From positions 124,001 to 188,000 of the forward strand of contig JAGLOO010000015.1 in NCBI GenBank assembly GCA_023138875.1: a stretch of 64,000 nt of DNA, read 5' to 3'. The stretch comes from Bacteroidales bacterium. GTDB lineage: Bacteria; Bacteroidota; Bacteroidia; Bacteroidales; GCA-2748055. Under the pieces are notes generated by a model. It had not been told where the DNA came from. It did no database searches and saw only the letters and a program-made list of their open reading frames with translations. Position numbers and translations under genes: made by a program. Shown here piece after piece: positions 34,899 to 43,586 of the stretch (its first letter is position 1; each line of letters begins with the position of its first letter).

Positions 34899-35852
34899 CT
34901 ATGAATTAAGTTTGTTCTGTATCTCTTTCAACATGATCTCTGTCATTTTCTTCAGGTCGTAGGTCTGCTCAACTCCCCAGTCCACTCGTGCTATTGTATC
35001 ATCCACACTGTGTGGCCATGAATCGGCGATGGCCTGTCTGAAATCGGGATTGTACCGGATGGTGAATCCGGGAATGTGCTTACGGATCTCCTGGTGTACC
35101 TGGTCAGGTGTAATGCTCATCCCACCCAGGTTGTAACTGCTGCGAATGGTTAACCGGGACCGTTCAGCCTCCATCAGCTGGATGGTGGCTTTAATGGCAT
35201 CGGGCATAAAAAGCATGGGCAGCGTCGTCCCCTCACCCAGGAAACACTCATATTTGCCTTGGCGAATGGCCTCATAGAAGATCTCAACCGCGTAATCGGT
35301 GGTCCCTCCCCCGGGTTCGGTTTTATAACTGATGAGCCCGGGGTAGCGCAGACTCCTGACATCCACTCCGTATTTGTTAAAATAGTAATCACACCAGCGT
35401 TCCCCTGCCAGCTTGCTGATCCCATACACGGTAATGGGTTCCTGGATAGTCAGCTGGGGTGTGTTGATTCGAGGTGTGGTGGGACCGAAAACAGCAATGG
35501 AACTGGGCCAGAATATTTTTTTTACCTCATCAACCATTTTGGCTACCTCCAGGATATTCATCAGGCTGTCCATGTTGATTTTCCAGGCCTGGGTGGGAAG
35601 TTTTTCTGCATTCCCTGAAAGAACTGCAGCAAGGTGATATATCTGATTGATCTTGTTCCGGATGATGAAATGGATCAGTTGCTTGTCATCCATTACATCC
35701 AGGATCTGGAACGGCCCCCCCTCCATAATATCTGGCGGAGGCTGTTTGATATCCGTAGTAAATACATGATCGCTGCCATAAATCTTTCTGAGTTCCACCA
35801 CCAGTTCAGATCCAATCTGTCCAGCGGCACCAATCACCATGATGTTGTCCAT
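34899..35852 (-). CDS. L-threonine 3-dehydrogenase, short-chain/epimerase type
   Basis: This 317-residue protein has an extended-SDR fold, with the NAD loop VIGAAGQIGSELV at the N-terminus and the catalytic YGISKLAGE (Tyr-x3-Lys). In Bacteroidota and related groups this epimerase-like form oxidises threonine to 2-amino-3-ketobutyrate. The adjacent kbl gene strongly supports that role over a nucleotide-sugar epimerase. Confidence 0.92.
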   Translation of the reverse strand: MDNIMVIGAAGQIGSELVVELRKIYGSDHVFTTDIKQPPPDIMEGGPFQILDVMDDKQLIHFIIRNKINQIYHLAAVLSGNAEKLPTQAWKINMDSLMNILEVAKMVDEVKKIFWPSSIAVFGPTTPRINTPQLTIQEPITVYGISKLAGERWCDYYFNKYGVDVRSLRYPGLISYKTEPGGGTTDYAVEIFYEAIRQGKYECFLGEGTTLPMLFMPDAIKATIQLMEAERSRLTIRSSYNLGGMSITPDQVHQEIRKHIPGFTIRYNPDFRQAIADSWPHSVDDTIARVDWGVEQTYDLKKMTEIMLKEIQNKLNS

Positions 35853-35966
35853 GAATTATAGATTTGATGTCTGATTGCGAAAATAGGAGTTTCTGCTGCG
35901 CTAAAAAAATGATAAACAACATAACAGATTTATGCGTAATTTTCATAATGGATAGATCATACACCT

Positions 35967-37430
35967 ATGAAGCATTCGGTAAATATTGTGGGTGCCGGCA
36001 TTGGAGGACTGGCTGCCTCCATTCGTCTTGCAAGCAGGGGTCACCATGTGACTGTATTTGAACAATCTGCTAAACCGGGAGGAAAGCTGGACAGTATAAG
36101 CTGGGAGGGTTTCAGATGGGATACCGGACCATCATTTTTTATGCTGCCTGACCTGATTGATGAACTATACATACTTGCGGGTGAAGAGATGAAAACTTCA
36201 ATCCGAACCCGAAAGCTTGATGTGATCACGCGATATTTTTATGAAGATGGAAAGATCCTGAATGCTTTTGCCGATCATGAGCATTTTTTGGAGGAAGTAG
36301 AAAATGTGTTTGGGGAACCGGCCGACCGGATTCAACAGCACCTGGAGCGAAGTAAAAAGATATACGAACTGACCAGTGAACTTTTCATATTCAATACGTT
36401 TTATCATAGGGGCACCTTTATTTCTCAGAAATATTTGAAAGCGTTTTTGCAAGCATGGAAACTGGACTCCATGGTTACCATGCACGATGCAAATACAAAG
36501 CGGTTCGATTCAAAGCAACTGGTTCAGTTGTTTGACAGGTATGCCACCTACATTGGCTCCGATCCCTATCGGGCTCCGGGAACCCTGAATGTCATTTCCC
36601 ATCTGGAACACAACCTTGGAGCCTGCTTTCCTGAAAAAGGAATGTATTCTCTTGCAGATGGGTTAAAGGAACTGGCGGATAAACTGGGAGTGATCTTTCA
36701 TTTCAATCAACCCGTTGAAAAGGTGGTAATGGATAGGAGGAAAGCGAAAGGGGTGGTGGTTGAGGGTGGGATCTACCCTTCTGATATTGTGGTCAGCGAC
36801 ATTGATATTTTTTACCTTTACAGGGATTTACTTGAAGATATCCCTTTCCCGGTAAAGCATTTTAAAAAGGAGAAAAGTACTTCCGCTCTGATTTTTTACT
36901 GGGCCATAGACGGGGAATTTCCGCAACTGGATCTTCACAATATCCTGTTTTCTGCCAACTACAGGGAAGAATTCAGGTACCTGAGCCATAAAAGGGAGAT
37001 TTATGATGATCCCACCGTACACCTGTTTATTACTTCAAAAATGGTAAGAAGTGATGCACCCGAGGGAAAGGAAAACTGGTATGTGATGATCAATGTACCT
37101 GAGAACCTTGGTCAGGATTGGGACGACCTCATCGAGCAGTCCAGGAAAAATATCCTTCAAAAAATATACAGGATGCTCGGAGTGAAGATTGAGTCATTCA
37201 TCCTCAAGGAATTCGTGGCCGATCCACGATCCATTGAGGCCAGTACCTATTCTCATCGGGGAGCACTTTACGGCAATAGTTCCAACAGTCGAATCGCTGC
37301 ATTTAGCCGGCATCCCAATTTCCTGAAGAAATATAAAGGACTTTTCTTTGTGGGTGGAAGTGTGCATCCGGGTGGGGGAATTCCACTTTGCCTTGCATCG
37401 GCGAAGATCGTTGACCAGCATATCAGTTAA
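35967..37430 (+). CDS. CrtI/CrtD-family carotenoid desaturase
   Basis: The 487-residue flavoprotein begins with an FAD-binding loop (NIVGAGIGGLAASIRLASRG), followed by GGKLDSISWEGFRWDTGPSFF. Its C-terminal signature GGSVHPGGGIPLCLASAKI is more like 1-hydroxycarotenoid 3,4-desaturases (CrtD) than phytoene desaturases. It would act on membrane-embedded carotenoids. No crtB or other carotenoid gene is within the window, so the exact step is uncertain. Confidence 0.8.
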   Translation: MKHSVNIVGAGIGGLAASIRLASRGHHVTVFEQSAKPGGKLDSISWEGFRWDTGPSFFMLPDLIDELYILAGEEMKTSIRTRKLDVITRYFYEDGKILNAFADHEHFLEEVENVFGEPADRIQQHLERSKKIYELTSELFIFNTFYHRGTFISQKYLKAFLQAWKLDSMVTMHDANTKRFDSKQLVQLFDRYATYIGSDPYRAPGTLNVISHLEHNLGACFPEKGMYSLADGLKELADKLGVIFHFNQPVEKVVMDRRKAKGVVVEGGIYPSDIVVSDIDIFYLYRDLLEDIPFPVKHFKKEKSTSALIFYWAIDGEFPQLDLHNILFSANYREEFRYLSHKREIYDDPTVHLFITSKMVRSDAPEGKENWYVMINVPENLGQDWDDLIEQSRKNILQKIYRMLGVKIESFILKEFVADPRSIEASTYSHRGALYGNSSNSRIAAFSRHPNFLKKYKGLFFVGGSVHPGGGIPLCLASAKIVDQHIS

Positions 37431-37518
37431 TTTGCCTTGTAATCTCTGCCGGTGAGCTTTATCCTCAATTCCTGGACAAGCATTCATTGAATTGATCCCC
37501 ACAACAAAACCATTTTTC

Positions 37519-37526
37519 TATATTTG
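37519..37526 (+). promoter_or_regulatory. Candidate -7 element for gltX
   Basis: TATATTTG is a perfect match to TAnnTTTG, 18 bases before the gltX ATG. No well-placed -33 TTTG was found. Confidence 0.4.
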
Positions 37527-37544
37527 TCCAAACAGAGAAAAGGT

Positions 37545-39080
37545 ATGAGTCAGAATATCAGGGTCAGATTTGCACCCAGTCCAACAGGACCACTTCACAT
37601 AGGCGGCTTAAGAACGGCCTTATTTAATTATCTCTTTGCAAAGAGGCAGGGAGGTACTTTTATTTTGCGCATCGAGGATACCGATCAGTCCAGGTTTGTT
37701 TCCGGCGCGGAAGACTATATTATTGAATCCCTGGAATGGTGTGGATTGATACCGGATGAAGGTCCCCGGCAGGGTGGAAGTTTTGGTCCCTACAGACAGT
37801 CGGAGCGCAAGGAACGCTACAGTGGATATGCGCTGGAACTCATTAACAGGGGTCATGCTTACCATGCCTTTGATACGCCCGAAGAATTGGAAAACCTCAG
37901 GAAGAAGTACGAAGCGAAGGGTGAAACTTTTGTATATGATGCACGGGTAAGGGATTCATTAAAAAATTCCCTTACGATGGACCGACAAACTACAGAGGAT
38001 CTGATAGCTGCAGGAACCCCCTATGTTATCCGGTTCAGGTTCGAGCCGGGTGTGGAGATAAATATGCATGACATGGTCCGGGGAGAGGTGGTGGTAAACA
38101 GTTCCACCCTGGATGATAAGATCCTCTTCAAGTCGGATGGGATGCCCACATACCATCTTGCCAATGTGGTGGATGATAACCTGATGGCAATTTCTCATGT
38201 GATTCGCGGAGAGGAATGGCTGCCCTCCCTGCCCCTTCATGTTTCTCTTTACAGGGCCTTTGGATGGGAGCACCTGATGCCTCAGTTTGCTCATCTTCCC
38301 CTGATCCTGAAGCCCACGGGCAAGGGAAAACTGAGCAAGAGGGATGGAGATAAGGGTGGATTCCCTGTGTTCCCACTGGAGTGGAAAGATCCAGGTACAG
38401 GAGACGTATCCCCTGGTTACAGGGAGGAAGGTTACCTGCCCGAGGCCTGCATTAACCTGCTTGCATTGCTTGGCTGGAACTCAGGAACAGAGCAGGAGTT
38501 GTTCTCACTGGAGGAGCTGGTTTCGGAATTTCAGCTGGATAAGGTGGGTAAATCGGGATCAAGATTTGACCCTGAAAAGGCTAAGTGGTTCAACCACCAG
38601 CACTTGCAGAGGGTACCTGACAATGAACTTATCCCGGCATTCTCTTCCACTCTGGAATCAAAAGGAGTAAGCTGCGACCAGGAGCAAATTCAAACACTTA
38701 TTTCCATTATTAAGCCGCGCATCAATTTCATGCATGAAATGTGGGAGCAGTCATGGTTTTTCTTCACAGCCCCTTCGTCTTATGATCCGGGGGTGGTAAA
38801 AAAGCGATGGAAAGAGGACACCCCTGAAAAAATGACCATGCTGGCAGATGCGCTCGGACAGTGTGAACCATTTATAGCTGAATCTGTTGAAACAGTTGTA
38901 AAAAATCTGATCACAGATAACCAGTGGGGTATGGGAGCGATCATGAATGCATGGAGGTTGTTGCTGGTGGGGGCAGCTACGGGACCGGGATTGTTTGACC
39001 TGGCTGCTTTCCTGGGTAAGGAAGAGGTTATCAGCAGGATGAACAGTGGAATAGAGAAAATCAACAGACAGAAGAACTAA
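37545..39080 (+). CDS. gltX: Glutamyl-tRNA synthetase
   Basis: The 511-residue class I synthetase charges tRNA-Glu. The HIGH-type motif (APSPTGPLHIGGLRTAL) is at residue 10 and the KMSKS-type motif (GKLSKRDGD) near residue 262. The Bacteroidota-type insertion FPVFPLEWKDP is present, followed by the anticodon-binding helices. The ATG at 37545 is used because the upstream TTG overlaps the -7 promoter box and homologues begin near this ATG. Confidence 0.96.
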   Translation: MSQNIRVRFAPSPTGPLHIGGLRTALFNYLFAKRQGGTFILRIEDTDQSRFVSGAEDYIIESLEWCGLIPDEGPRQGGSFGPYRQSERKERYSGYALELINRGHAYHAFDTPEELENLRKKYEAKGETFVYDARVRDSLKNSLTMDRQTTEDLIAAGTPYVIRFRFEPGVEINMHDMVRGEVVVNSSTLDDKILFKSDGMPTYHLANVVDDNLMAISHVIRGEEWLPSLPLHVSLYRAFGWEHLMPQFAHLPLILKPTGKGKLSKRDGDKGGFPVFPLEWKDPGTGDVSPGYREEGYLPEACINLLALLGWNSGTEQELFSLEELVSEFQLDKVGKSGSRFDPEKAKWFNHQHLQRVPDNELIPAFSSTLESKGVSCDQEQIQTLISIIKPRINFMHEMWEQSWFFFTAPSSYDPGVVKKRWKEDTPEKMTMLADALGQCEPFIAESVETVVKNLITDNQWGMGAIMNAWRLLLVGAATGPGLFDLAAFLGKEEVISRMNSGIEKINRQKN

Positions 39081-39103
39081 TTACCACTTAAAGCCGGAAA
39101 CCA

Positions 39104-39793
39104 ATGCAAGAGGTAAATAAGATCTTTATCAATATTCACGGACACAGGCAGGCCAATAATATCCAGGAATGGGTAATGATGAACCTGATGGCAAAAGATT
39201 ACCCACCGGAAGATATTGAATCGGGTTACTATTCTGTAGGATTGCATCCCTATAATGTGGGTAAGGTAGATGAGGAGGACACCCTGATGAAGGTGAGTCT
39301 GGCCACGGAGAATCAAAATATTTTCGCCATTGGCGAGATCGGACTGGACAAGTCCATTGAAGCACCCCTTGATCAACAGATGCGAATTTTTAAATCGCAG
39401 GTTGAAATAGCAGAATATGCTGAATTGCCAGTCATACTTCATGTGGTGAGGGCTTTCAATGAGATGGTGGAATTCATGAAGACCCATCAACCTGTGGTCC
39501 CCATGATCATTCACGGCTACAATGGTAGTGTACAAATGGCAGAAGAGCTTGTGAAAGCGGGATTCCTGCTATCATTTGGCGAGGCCATTGCAAATGATCA
39601 TCGAAAGATCATTGAAGCCCTGAAATCAGTTCCGGTGGAGAAGCTTTTTCTTGAGACCGATGAAGGGGAACTGGACATCCGGGAAATTTATCACCTTACC
39701 GCTGAGTTAAAGGGGATTTCCATGGATCACTTAAGGGTGCAGATCTTTGAGAATGCAAAAACCCACATGGCCAGGTTTGCCGGCCTTTTTTGA
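39104..39793 (+). CDS. TatD-family metal-dependent hydrolase
   Basis: A 229-residue TIM-barrel hydrolase. Metal ligands appear as IHGH (His-x-His, where Asp-Thr-His-x-His is usual), GEIGLD, LHVVRAF, IHGYNGS and LETDEG. TatD proteins are 3'-5' exonucleases or DNases active in DNA repair and turnover. It is somewhat short, as is typical of bacteroidotal members. The following gene overlaps or abuts its stop, so they are likely co-expressed. Confidence 0.88.
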   Translation: MQEVNKIFINIHGHRQANNIQEWVMMNLMAKDYPPEDIESGYYSVGLHPYNVGKVDEEDTLMKVSLATENQNIFAIGEIGLDKSIEAPLDQQMRIFKSQVEIAEYAELPVILHVVRAFNEMVEFMKTHQPVVPMIIHGYNGSVQMAEELVKAGFLLSFGEAIANDHRKIIEALKSVPVEKLFLETDEGELDIREIYHLTAELKGISMDHLRVQIFENAKTHMARFAGLF

Positions 39794-39804
39794 ATCAAAT
39801 CTGC

Positions 39805-40422
39805 ATGAATCTCCCAGGTCCCCATTCCGGATGGCAGGAGCGCACACTTCAGCTATATGGTGAAGCCAGGCTTTCCAGGCTTCAGAAGGCCAATATTCTG
39901 GTTGTCGGTTTGGGTGGTGTTGGCGCCATGGCTGCAGAAATGATCTGCAGAAGTGGAGTTGGGAAAATGACCATCGTTGACGGAGACACTGTCCAACCGG
40001 GAAACCTGAACCGGCAAATTCCGGCCACCCACAGCACCCTGAACAGGGATAAGGCAGTGGTCATGGGAGAGCGGTTATTGGATATCAATCCCGGCCTGAT
40101 CCTGACCGTTCTGAATGAATTCATCAGCGATGAACGAATCCCCGGAATCCTGGCGGAACCATTTGATTACGTGATAGATGCCATTGATACCCTTTCTCCC
40201 AAGATATACCTGATCTACCATACCGTTCAGAAGGGTTTGCATCTGGCCAGTTCCATGGGTTCAGGAGGTAAGCTGGATCCATCCCAGGTAAGGGTGGCGG
40301 ATTTCAGTGAGAGCTATAATTGCAGACTGGCATACTTGCTGCGCAAAAAACTCCGGAAGATGGCTGTACACTGGCATCCATCGTGGTCAGGGACCTGGTT
40401 GAAAAGGGCCAGTAATAGTTGA
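39805..40422 (+). CDS. TcdA-like E1-fold (ThiF/MoeB) protein with aberrant C-terminus
   Basis: The 205-residue protein has the E1-like nucleotide site (VVGLGGVGAMAAEMICRSGVG) and the TcdA-type core (GDTVQPGNLNRQ, FDYVIDAIDTLSPK, SSMGSGGKLDPSQVRVAD). TcdA cyclises t6A37 in tRNA using ATP. After RKKLRKMA near 40365 the frame encodes a tail rich in Trp, His and Ser. The neighbouring frames look more native: YTGIH in one and VVRDLVEKGQ, ending in TAA, in another. One or two small indels probably altered the end. The core may still work or the gene may be dying. Confidence 0.75.
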   Translation: MNLPGPHSGWQERTLQLYGEARLSRLQKANILVVGLGGVGAMAAEMICRSGVGKMTIVDGDTVQPGNLNRQIPATHSTLNRDKAVVMGERLLDINPGLILTVLNEFISDERIPGILAEPFDYVIDAIDTLSPKIYLIYHTVQKGLHLASSMGSGGKLDPSQVRVADFSESYNCRLAYLLRKKLRKMAVHWHPSWSGTWLKRASNS

Positions 40423-40516
40423 TAAATTATATGTTTTTGCTGGATTCGTGAAACTATATAGGCTAATTTGCCGTTAAATAGCAATAGTAAAGAATTTCAA
40501 CTTAAATCGAGATATT

Positions 40517-41149
40517 ATGAAAAAGCTGTTTTTAGTTCTGGTGGCATCGTTTTTTATTTTCCAGGTGACTGATGCCCAGATGTTTAAATATGGGATTAAG
40601 GCCGGCATTGGTTTTTCCTCATTAAAAATTGAAGATATCACTGGCATCGATGATGGAAACAGTGTTTACGACCTGATAACCGGTGATGGTGTCACGGGAT
40701 ATCATGTGGGTGTGCAGACCCGCATTAAGATAGCCATGTTATATATACAGCCGGAGGTATATTTTAATGCCGGAGGAGGAACTGTTGACCAGGTTGTAGC
40801 GGGAGGTGCAACCGAAGTAATGAATATAAAGTTCAGCCGGATAGATGTACCGCTCCTGGTTGGGGTCAAGCTGGGACCAATCCGGTTGAATGCCGGACCG
40901 GTGGGATCATACGTATTAAGTGAAACCAATGACCTGACAGAGCTGTCCCCCGATTTTGAATTATTTACCAGCGCCATGACCTGGGGATTCCAGGCCGGTA
41001 TAGGTGTGGGGCTGTCGAAGCTGTCACTGGATGCCAGGTATGAGGGTTCCCTGAGTGAACTTGGTGAATCACTCTCCATCGGTGGAAGTGACTTTGCTCT
41101 GGATGCTCGTCCAAGCCAATGGATCATTTCATTGGGTGTTTGGTTTTAG
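40517..41149 (+). CDS. Outer-membrane beta-barrel protein (porin family, OmpA/Opa-like)
   Basis: A 210-residue secreted protein with signal peptide MKKLFLVLVASFFIFQVTDAQ. Alternating strands (KYGIKAGIGFSSLK, LYIQPEVYFNAGGG, VDVPLLVGVKLG-like, WGFQAGIGVGLSKLSLDARY) end in an aromatic strand, WIISLGVWF. It fits the small eight-stranded PorT/outer-membrane barrel group of Bacteroidota. It is monocistronic and followed by a terminator. Confidence 0.85.
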   Translation: MKKLFLVLVASFFIFQVTDAQMFKYGIKAGIGFSSLKIEDITGIDDGNSVYDLITGDGVTGYHVGVQTRIKIAMLYIQPEVYFNAGGGTVDQVVAGGATEVMNIKFSRIDVPLLVGVKLGPIRLNAGPVGSYVLSETNDLTELSPDFELFTSAMTWGFQAGIGVGLSKLSLDARYEGSLSELGESLSIGGSDFALDARPSQWIISLGVWF

Positions 41150-41182
41150 GCCGTTACCCTCAGGTTCAAAAAAAATGATTTT

Positions 41183-41213
41183 AAGAGGCTGTCAAAAGGG
41201 GCAGTCTCTTTTT
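41183..41213 (+). terminator. Intrinsic terminator after the small barrel gene
   Basis: AAGAGGCTG (41183-41191) pairs with CAGTCTCTT (41202-41210), followed by a T run. The sequence is nearly the same as the element after the Oar-like receptor. Confidence 0.75.
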
Positions 41214-41215
41214 CA

Positions 41216-41638
41216 TTATTCAAAAATATCTGTTTTGTGTACTCCCCCTATGGTCCGCCTTTTGAGTATAAGGAACAAAGAAAAATGGAGGACAAGGAAA
41301 CCACTCCAAATCAGCAGGGGAATGTGAATCATACGGATGGATTCATAGTTTGAGTGAAGTCCCAGCAGGAACCAGCCTTCAGAGACCAATCCCCATACAA
41401 TGCCCGTGGTGAGGTTCCATCTGAATCCTGCGTCGAACAGGAAGTTTTCTTTCCCATCCCTCCGGCCGGTCATCCATGCAGTTACAAAGATCATGGCGCC
41501 GTAGATCACAGCAATTACTTTGACCCAGATCCACTTTTCAGCGGTTAGCAGGCTGCTCAGTCCAAAGCGGAATAAAAGAGTGTAGGCAAGCAATAGGGTT
41601 GCGTAAGTGATTAGATTTCGTGTAACTATTTTCATCAT
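41216..41638 (-). CDS. Four-segment membrane protein of unknown function
   Basis: A 140-residue protein with four hydrophobic segments (residues 8-28, 38-57, 77-96, 105-127) and a short charged tail ending in KRRTIGGVHKTDIFE. I do not recognise a family. It lies 35 bases after a PadR regulator gene on the same strand, so the regulator probably controls it, as in many PadR-membrane protein pairs. Confidence 0.7.
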   Translation of the reverse strand: MMKIVTRNLITYATLLLAYTLLFRFGLSSLLTAEKWIWVKVIAVIYGAMIFVTAWMTGRRDGKENFLFDAGFRWNLTTGIVWGLVSEGWFLLGLHSNYESIRMIHIPLLIWSGFLVLHFSLFLILKRRTIGGVHKTDIFE

Positions 41639-41673
41639 ATTGGATTTATATGCTTTTATTAATTACTCCCGGT

Positions 41674-42042
41674 TCAGGATAACAACAAATCCTTCAGTGG
41701 TTCTTCGAAAAACAGAAGGATGTTCCTCTCCACAAAAGACTGTAGCAGGGATTGACCCAGCGGGGTCAGGTGGTAATACTTGCGGTCGGGTCCTTTATGT
41801 CCTTTCCCTGAACTGAAGTCAACCATCTTCAGGTGATAGAATTTCCTGAGTGTTCGGTACAGGCTCTGTTCTTCAGCCCGGATGGTACCCTTTGAAAAAA
41901 GGGCAATCGATTCCTGCAGCTGGGTAACATATTTTGGACCCTCTTTCAGCGACAGAAAGATCCACAGGGTAAGTTGTCCCTTTTTATAGGTCTCTTCCCA
42001 TGCACCGAGCAGATCTTCATGGAATGTATCGTTGGTTGTCAT
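41674..42042 (-). CDS. PadR-family transcriptional regulator
   Basis: The 122-residue protein has the PadR winged helix (TLWIFLSLKEGPKYVTQLQESI, EQSLYRTLRKFYHLKMVDF) and the typical KYYHLTPLGQSLL wing. The ATG at 42042 is used; a TTG three codons earlier is also in frame. An inverted repeat just upstream is a likely operator. The downstream membrane protein gene is the probable target. Confidence 0.88.
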   Translation of the reverse strand: MTTNDTFHEDLLGAWEETYKKGQLTLWIFLSLKEGPKYVTQLQESIALFSKGTIRAEEQSLYRTLRKFYHLKMVDFSSGKGHKGPDRKYYHLTPLGQSLLQSFVERNILLFFEEPLKDLLLS

Positions 42043-42052
42043 GCTACACAAA

Positions 42053-42090
42053 TAGTATTAAACAAGATGTATAGTACAAATGTAATACTA
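42053..42090. promoter_or_regulatory. Inverted repeat, likely PadR operator
   Basis: TAGTATTA at 42053-42060 is mirrored perfectly by TAATACTA at 42083-42090 with a 22-base spacer, starting 11 bases upstream of the PadR ATG. Paired half-sites at this distance fit autoregulation by a dimeric PadR protein. Confidence 0.5.
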
Positions 42091-42161
42091 ATATTGATAA
42101 TGTCAAGTCGTTGGTGAAATTTTTTTAGCAGGGCTGGATTAATGCTCTGAAAAAAAGCAAA

Positions 42162-42644
42162 TTAACGAATCCATTTCTTTTCAGAGGTGGTGTAATCCAG
42201 CACCTGGATATCCAGATGTTTGCCAAGCCTCAGGGCTTCCTCGATCATTTTTTCAAGGGAACCCCTGCAGATGCTTATATACCTTTCATCTCCTTCCACC
42301 ACAAGGTTGACTTTGTATGACCTGGCCCGTTTTGTGTTTTCGGGGAGCACCAGGGGTGATGGCATACTTCTCTTGCTGCTCAGGTTGATCCGGACAATGG
42401 TTACATAGGAAGGTGTTGAAAGCGGTTGCCACTGACCGATCTTTATCCGGAGAAAACGGTCAAACTTAAGGTACTGTTGTTTCTCGGTATCGATCTTGAT
42501 GCCCTGGTATGTAAATGAAAGAAGAATCCCCAGTACCAGTGAGACAGAAGCACCAATGAATTCGGAATGCACCAGGAAGATAAAGGTCATCAGGGCCATC
42601 AACAAAGGGAACATTCTGAAATTGTATCGTTCATAGATGTACAT
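42162..42644 (-). CDS. Hypothetical membrane-anchored protein
   Basis: A 160-residue protein with a hydrophobic pair near the N-terminus (MFPLLMALMTFIFLV and a second segment to residue 46) and a soluble beta-rich domain (IKIDTEKQQYLKFDRFLRI, PSYVTIVRINLSS, RYISICRGSLEKMIEEA). The arrangement resembles small PH-like or YcxB-like membrane-anchored proteins, but I cannot assign a family. It stands alone and divergent from the CPBP protease gene. Confidence 0.65.
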   Translation of the reverse strand: MYIYERYNFRMFPLLMALMTFIFLVHSEFIGASVSLVLGILLSFTYQGIKIDTEKQQYLKFDRFLRIKIGQWQPLSTPSYVTIVRINLSSKRSMPSPLVLPENTKRARSYKVNLVVEGDERYISICRGSLEKMIEEALRLGKHLDIQVLDYTTSEKKWIR

Positions 42645-42720
42645 GGAGGGATAGGAAGTATAAATGACAAGTTATGAAACAAATTTGGATTATATTTAGG
42701 CATAGATCAACTTCTCGGCC

Positions 42721-42753
42721 ATGAAACGAAACAAGCGGAAACAGGTATCATGA
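42721..42753 (+). other. Ten-codon reading frame coupled to the CPBP gene
   Basis: An ATG at 42721 opens MKRNKRKQVS and ends at a TGA sharing bases with the CPBP start (ATGA at 42750-42753). The highly basic tiny peptide and exact overlap suggest translational coupling, but chance is quite possible. Confidence 0.25.
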
Positions 42754-43409
42754 GCAAAACGGTGATCAACAGAACAAAAATCCTCAGCATACTGGAGTTC
42801 ATTATTCTCTTTTTTGGGATTCCGCTGGTCATCTTTGTTGATAAAAACTTCATTCATCCCAGCATTATCCTCCTGCCGGTCCTGATGTTCATTTTTTTGA
42901 TCCTCAGGTATACGACCGATTTTCGGTTCAGGGAACTGTTCAGGTGGAACATACCAAAAGCCAGTTTGATAAAGAACAGTCTGATTGTGCTGATGTTCCT
43001 GTTACTCATGCTAGGCTATATCCTGGTGTTCGAAAAGGAGAACCTGTTTAATCTGCCAAGGGCGAATCCATGGATCTTCCTGGCCATGTGCTTATTGTAT
43101 CCCGTTTTTTCCGCATTTGGACAGGAAATTATTTACCGCACCTTCCTTTCCAGGCGATATAAACTGCTATTCCGGAAAGAGTGGCAATTTGTGGTGGCAA
43201 GCGGAACAACATTTTCCTTTCTGCACATCGTATATTACCATCCGGTTTCAATGATACTCACTTTCTTAGGTGGTATATACCTGGCCCGTGTATATTGGCA
43301 GACCAGGAGCGTGTTGTTTACTTCGGTTTTACACGGGTTGTTGGGGATCATTGTATTTGGGGTGGGACTGGGTCAGTATTTCTGGCTGGATATGCCGGTG
43401 CAGAAGTGA
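42750..43409 (+). CDS. CPBP-family intramembrane metalloprotease (Abi-like)
   Basis: A 219-residue protein with about seven membrane segments. The three CPBP motifs are visible: a first motif GQEIIYRTFLSRR (usual form EExxxR, here QE), FSFLHIVYYHP, and LHGLLGI. These proteases cleave prenylated or membrane substrates, and relatives act in bacteriocin self-immunity or envelope control. The Glu-to-Gln change at the first motif position leaves the second glutamate intact, so activity is uncertain. The substrate is unknown. Confidence 0.85.
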   Translation: MSKTVINRTKILSILEFIILFFGIPLVIFVDKNFIHPSIILLPVLMFIFLILRYTTDFRFRELFRWNIPKASLIKNSLIVLMFLLLMLGYILVFEKENLFNLPRANPWIFLAMCLLYPVFSAFGQEIIYRTFLSRRYKLLFRKEWQFVVASGTTFSFLHIVYYHPVSMILTFLGGIYLARVYWQTRSVLFTSVLHGLLGIIVFGVGLGQYFWLDMPVQK

Positions 43410-43411
43410 TG

Positions 43412-43555
43412 GGTGACGATCCTCCGCGGGAGAGGATCGATTATGTATTTGTTTCCAAAGAGATCAGGGTGCTTCGGTACGGTGCACTGACCGATTCCAG
43501 GGACCGGACATTCTTTTCTGACCATTTGCCGTTACTTGTTACACTGGAATTGTAA
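43412..43555 (+). pseudogene. C-terminal remnant of an endonuclease/exonuclease/phosphatase protein
   Basis: Just after the CPBP stop, a frame encodes PPRERIDYVFVSKEIRVL and then FFSDHLPLLVTLEL before a TAA. IDYVF and SDHLPL are the two last motifs of EEP-family (exonuclease III/DNase I-like) enzymes, including the catalytic Asp-His pair. The roughly 200 preceding residues are absent, so this is a truncated relic, probably left by a deletion that placed it behind the CPBP gene. Confidence 0.75.
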
Positions 43556-43586
43556 AAGGAGGCTTCATATTGTTATTTTTGTCTTC

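Noticed and set aside
43181-43411. Upstream part of the frame that contains the EEP remnant
   Set aside because: It lies inside the CPBP gene in another frame and shows no EEP similarity; only 43412-43555 is supported.
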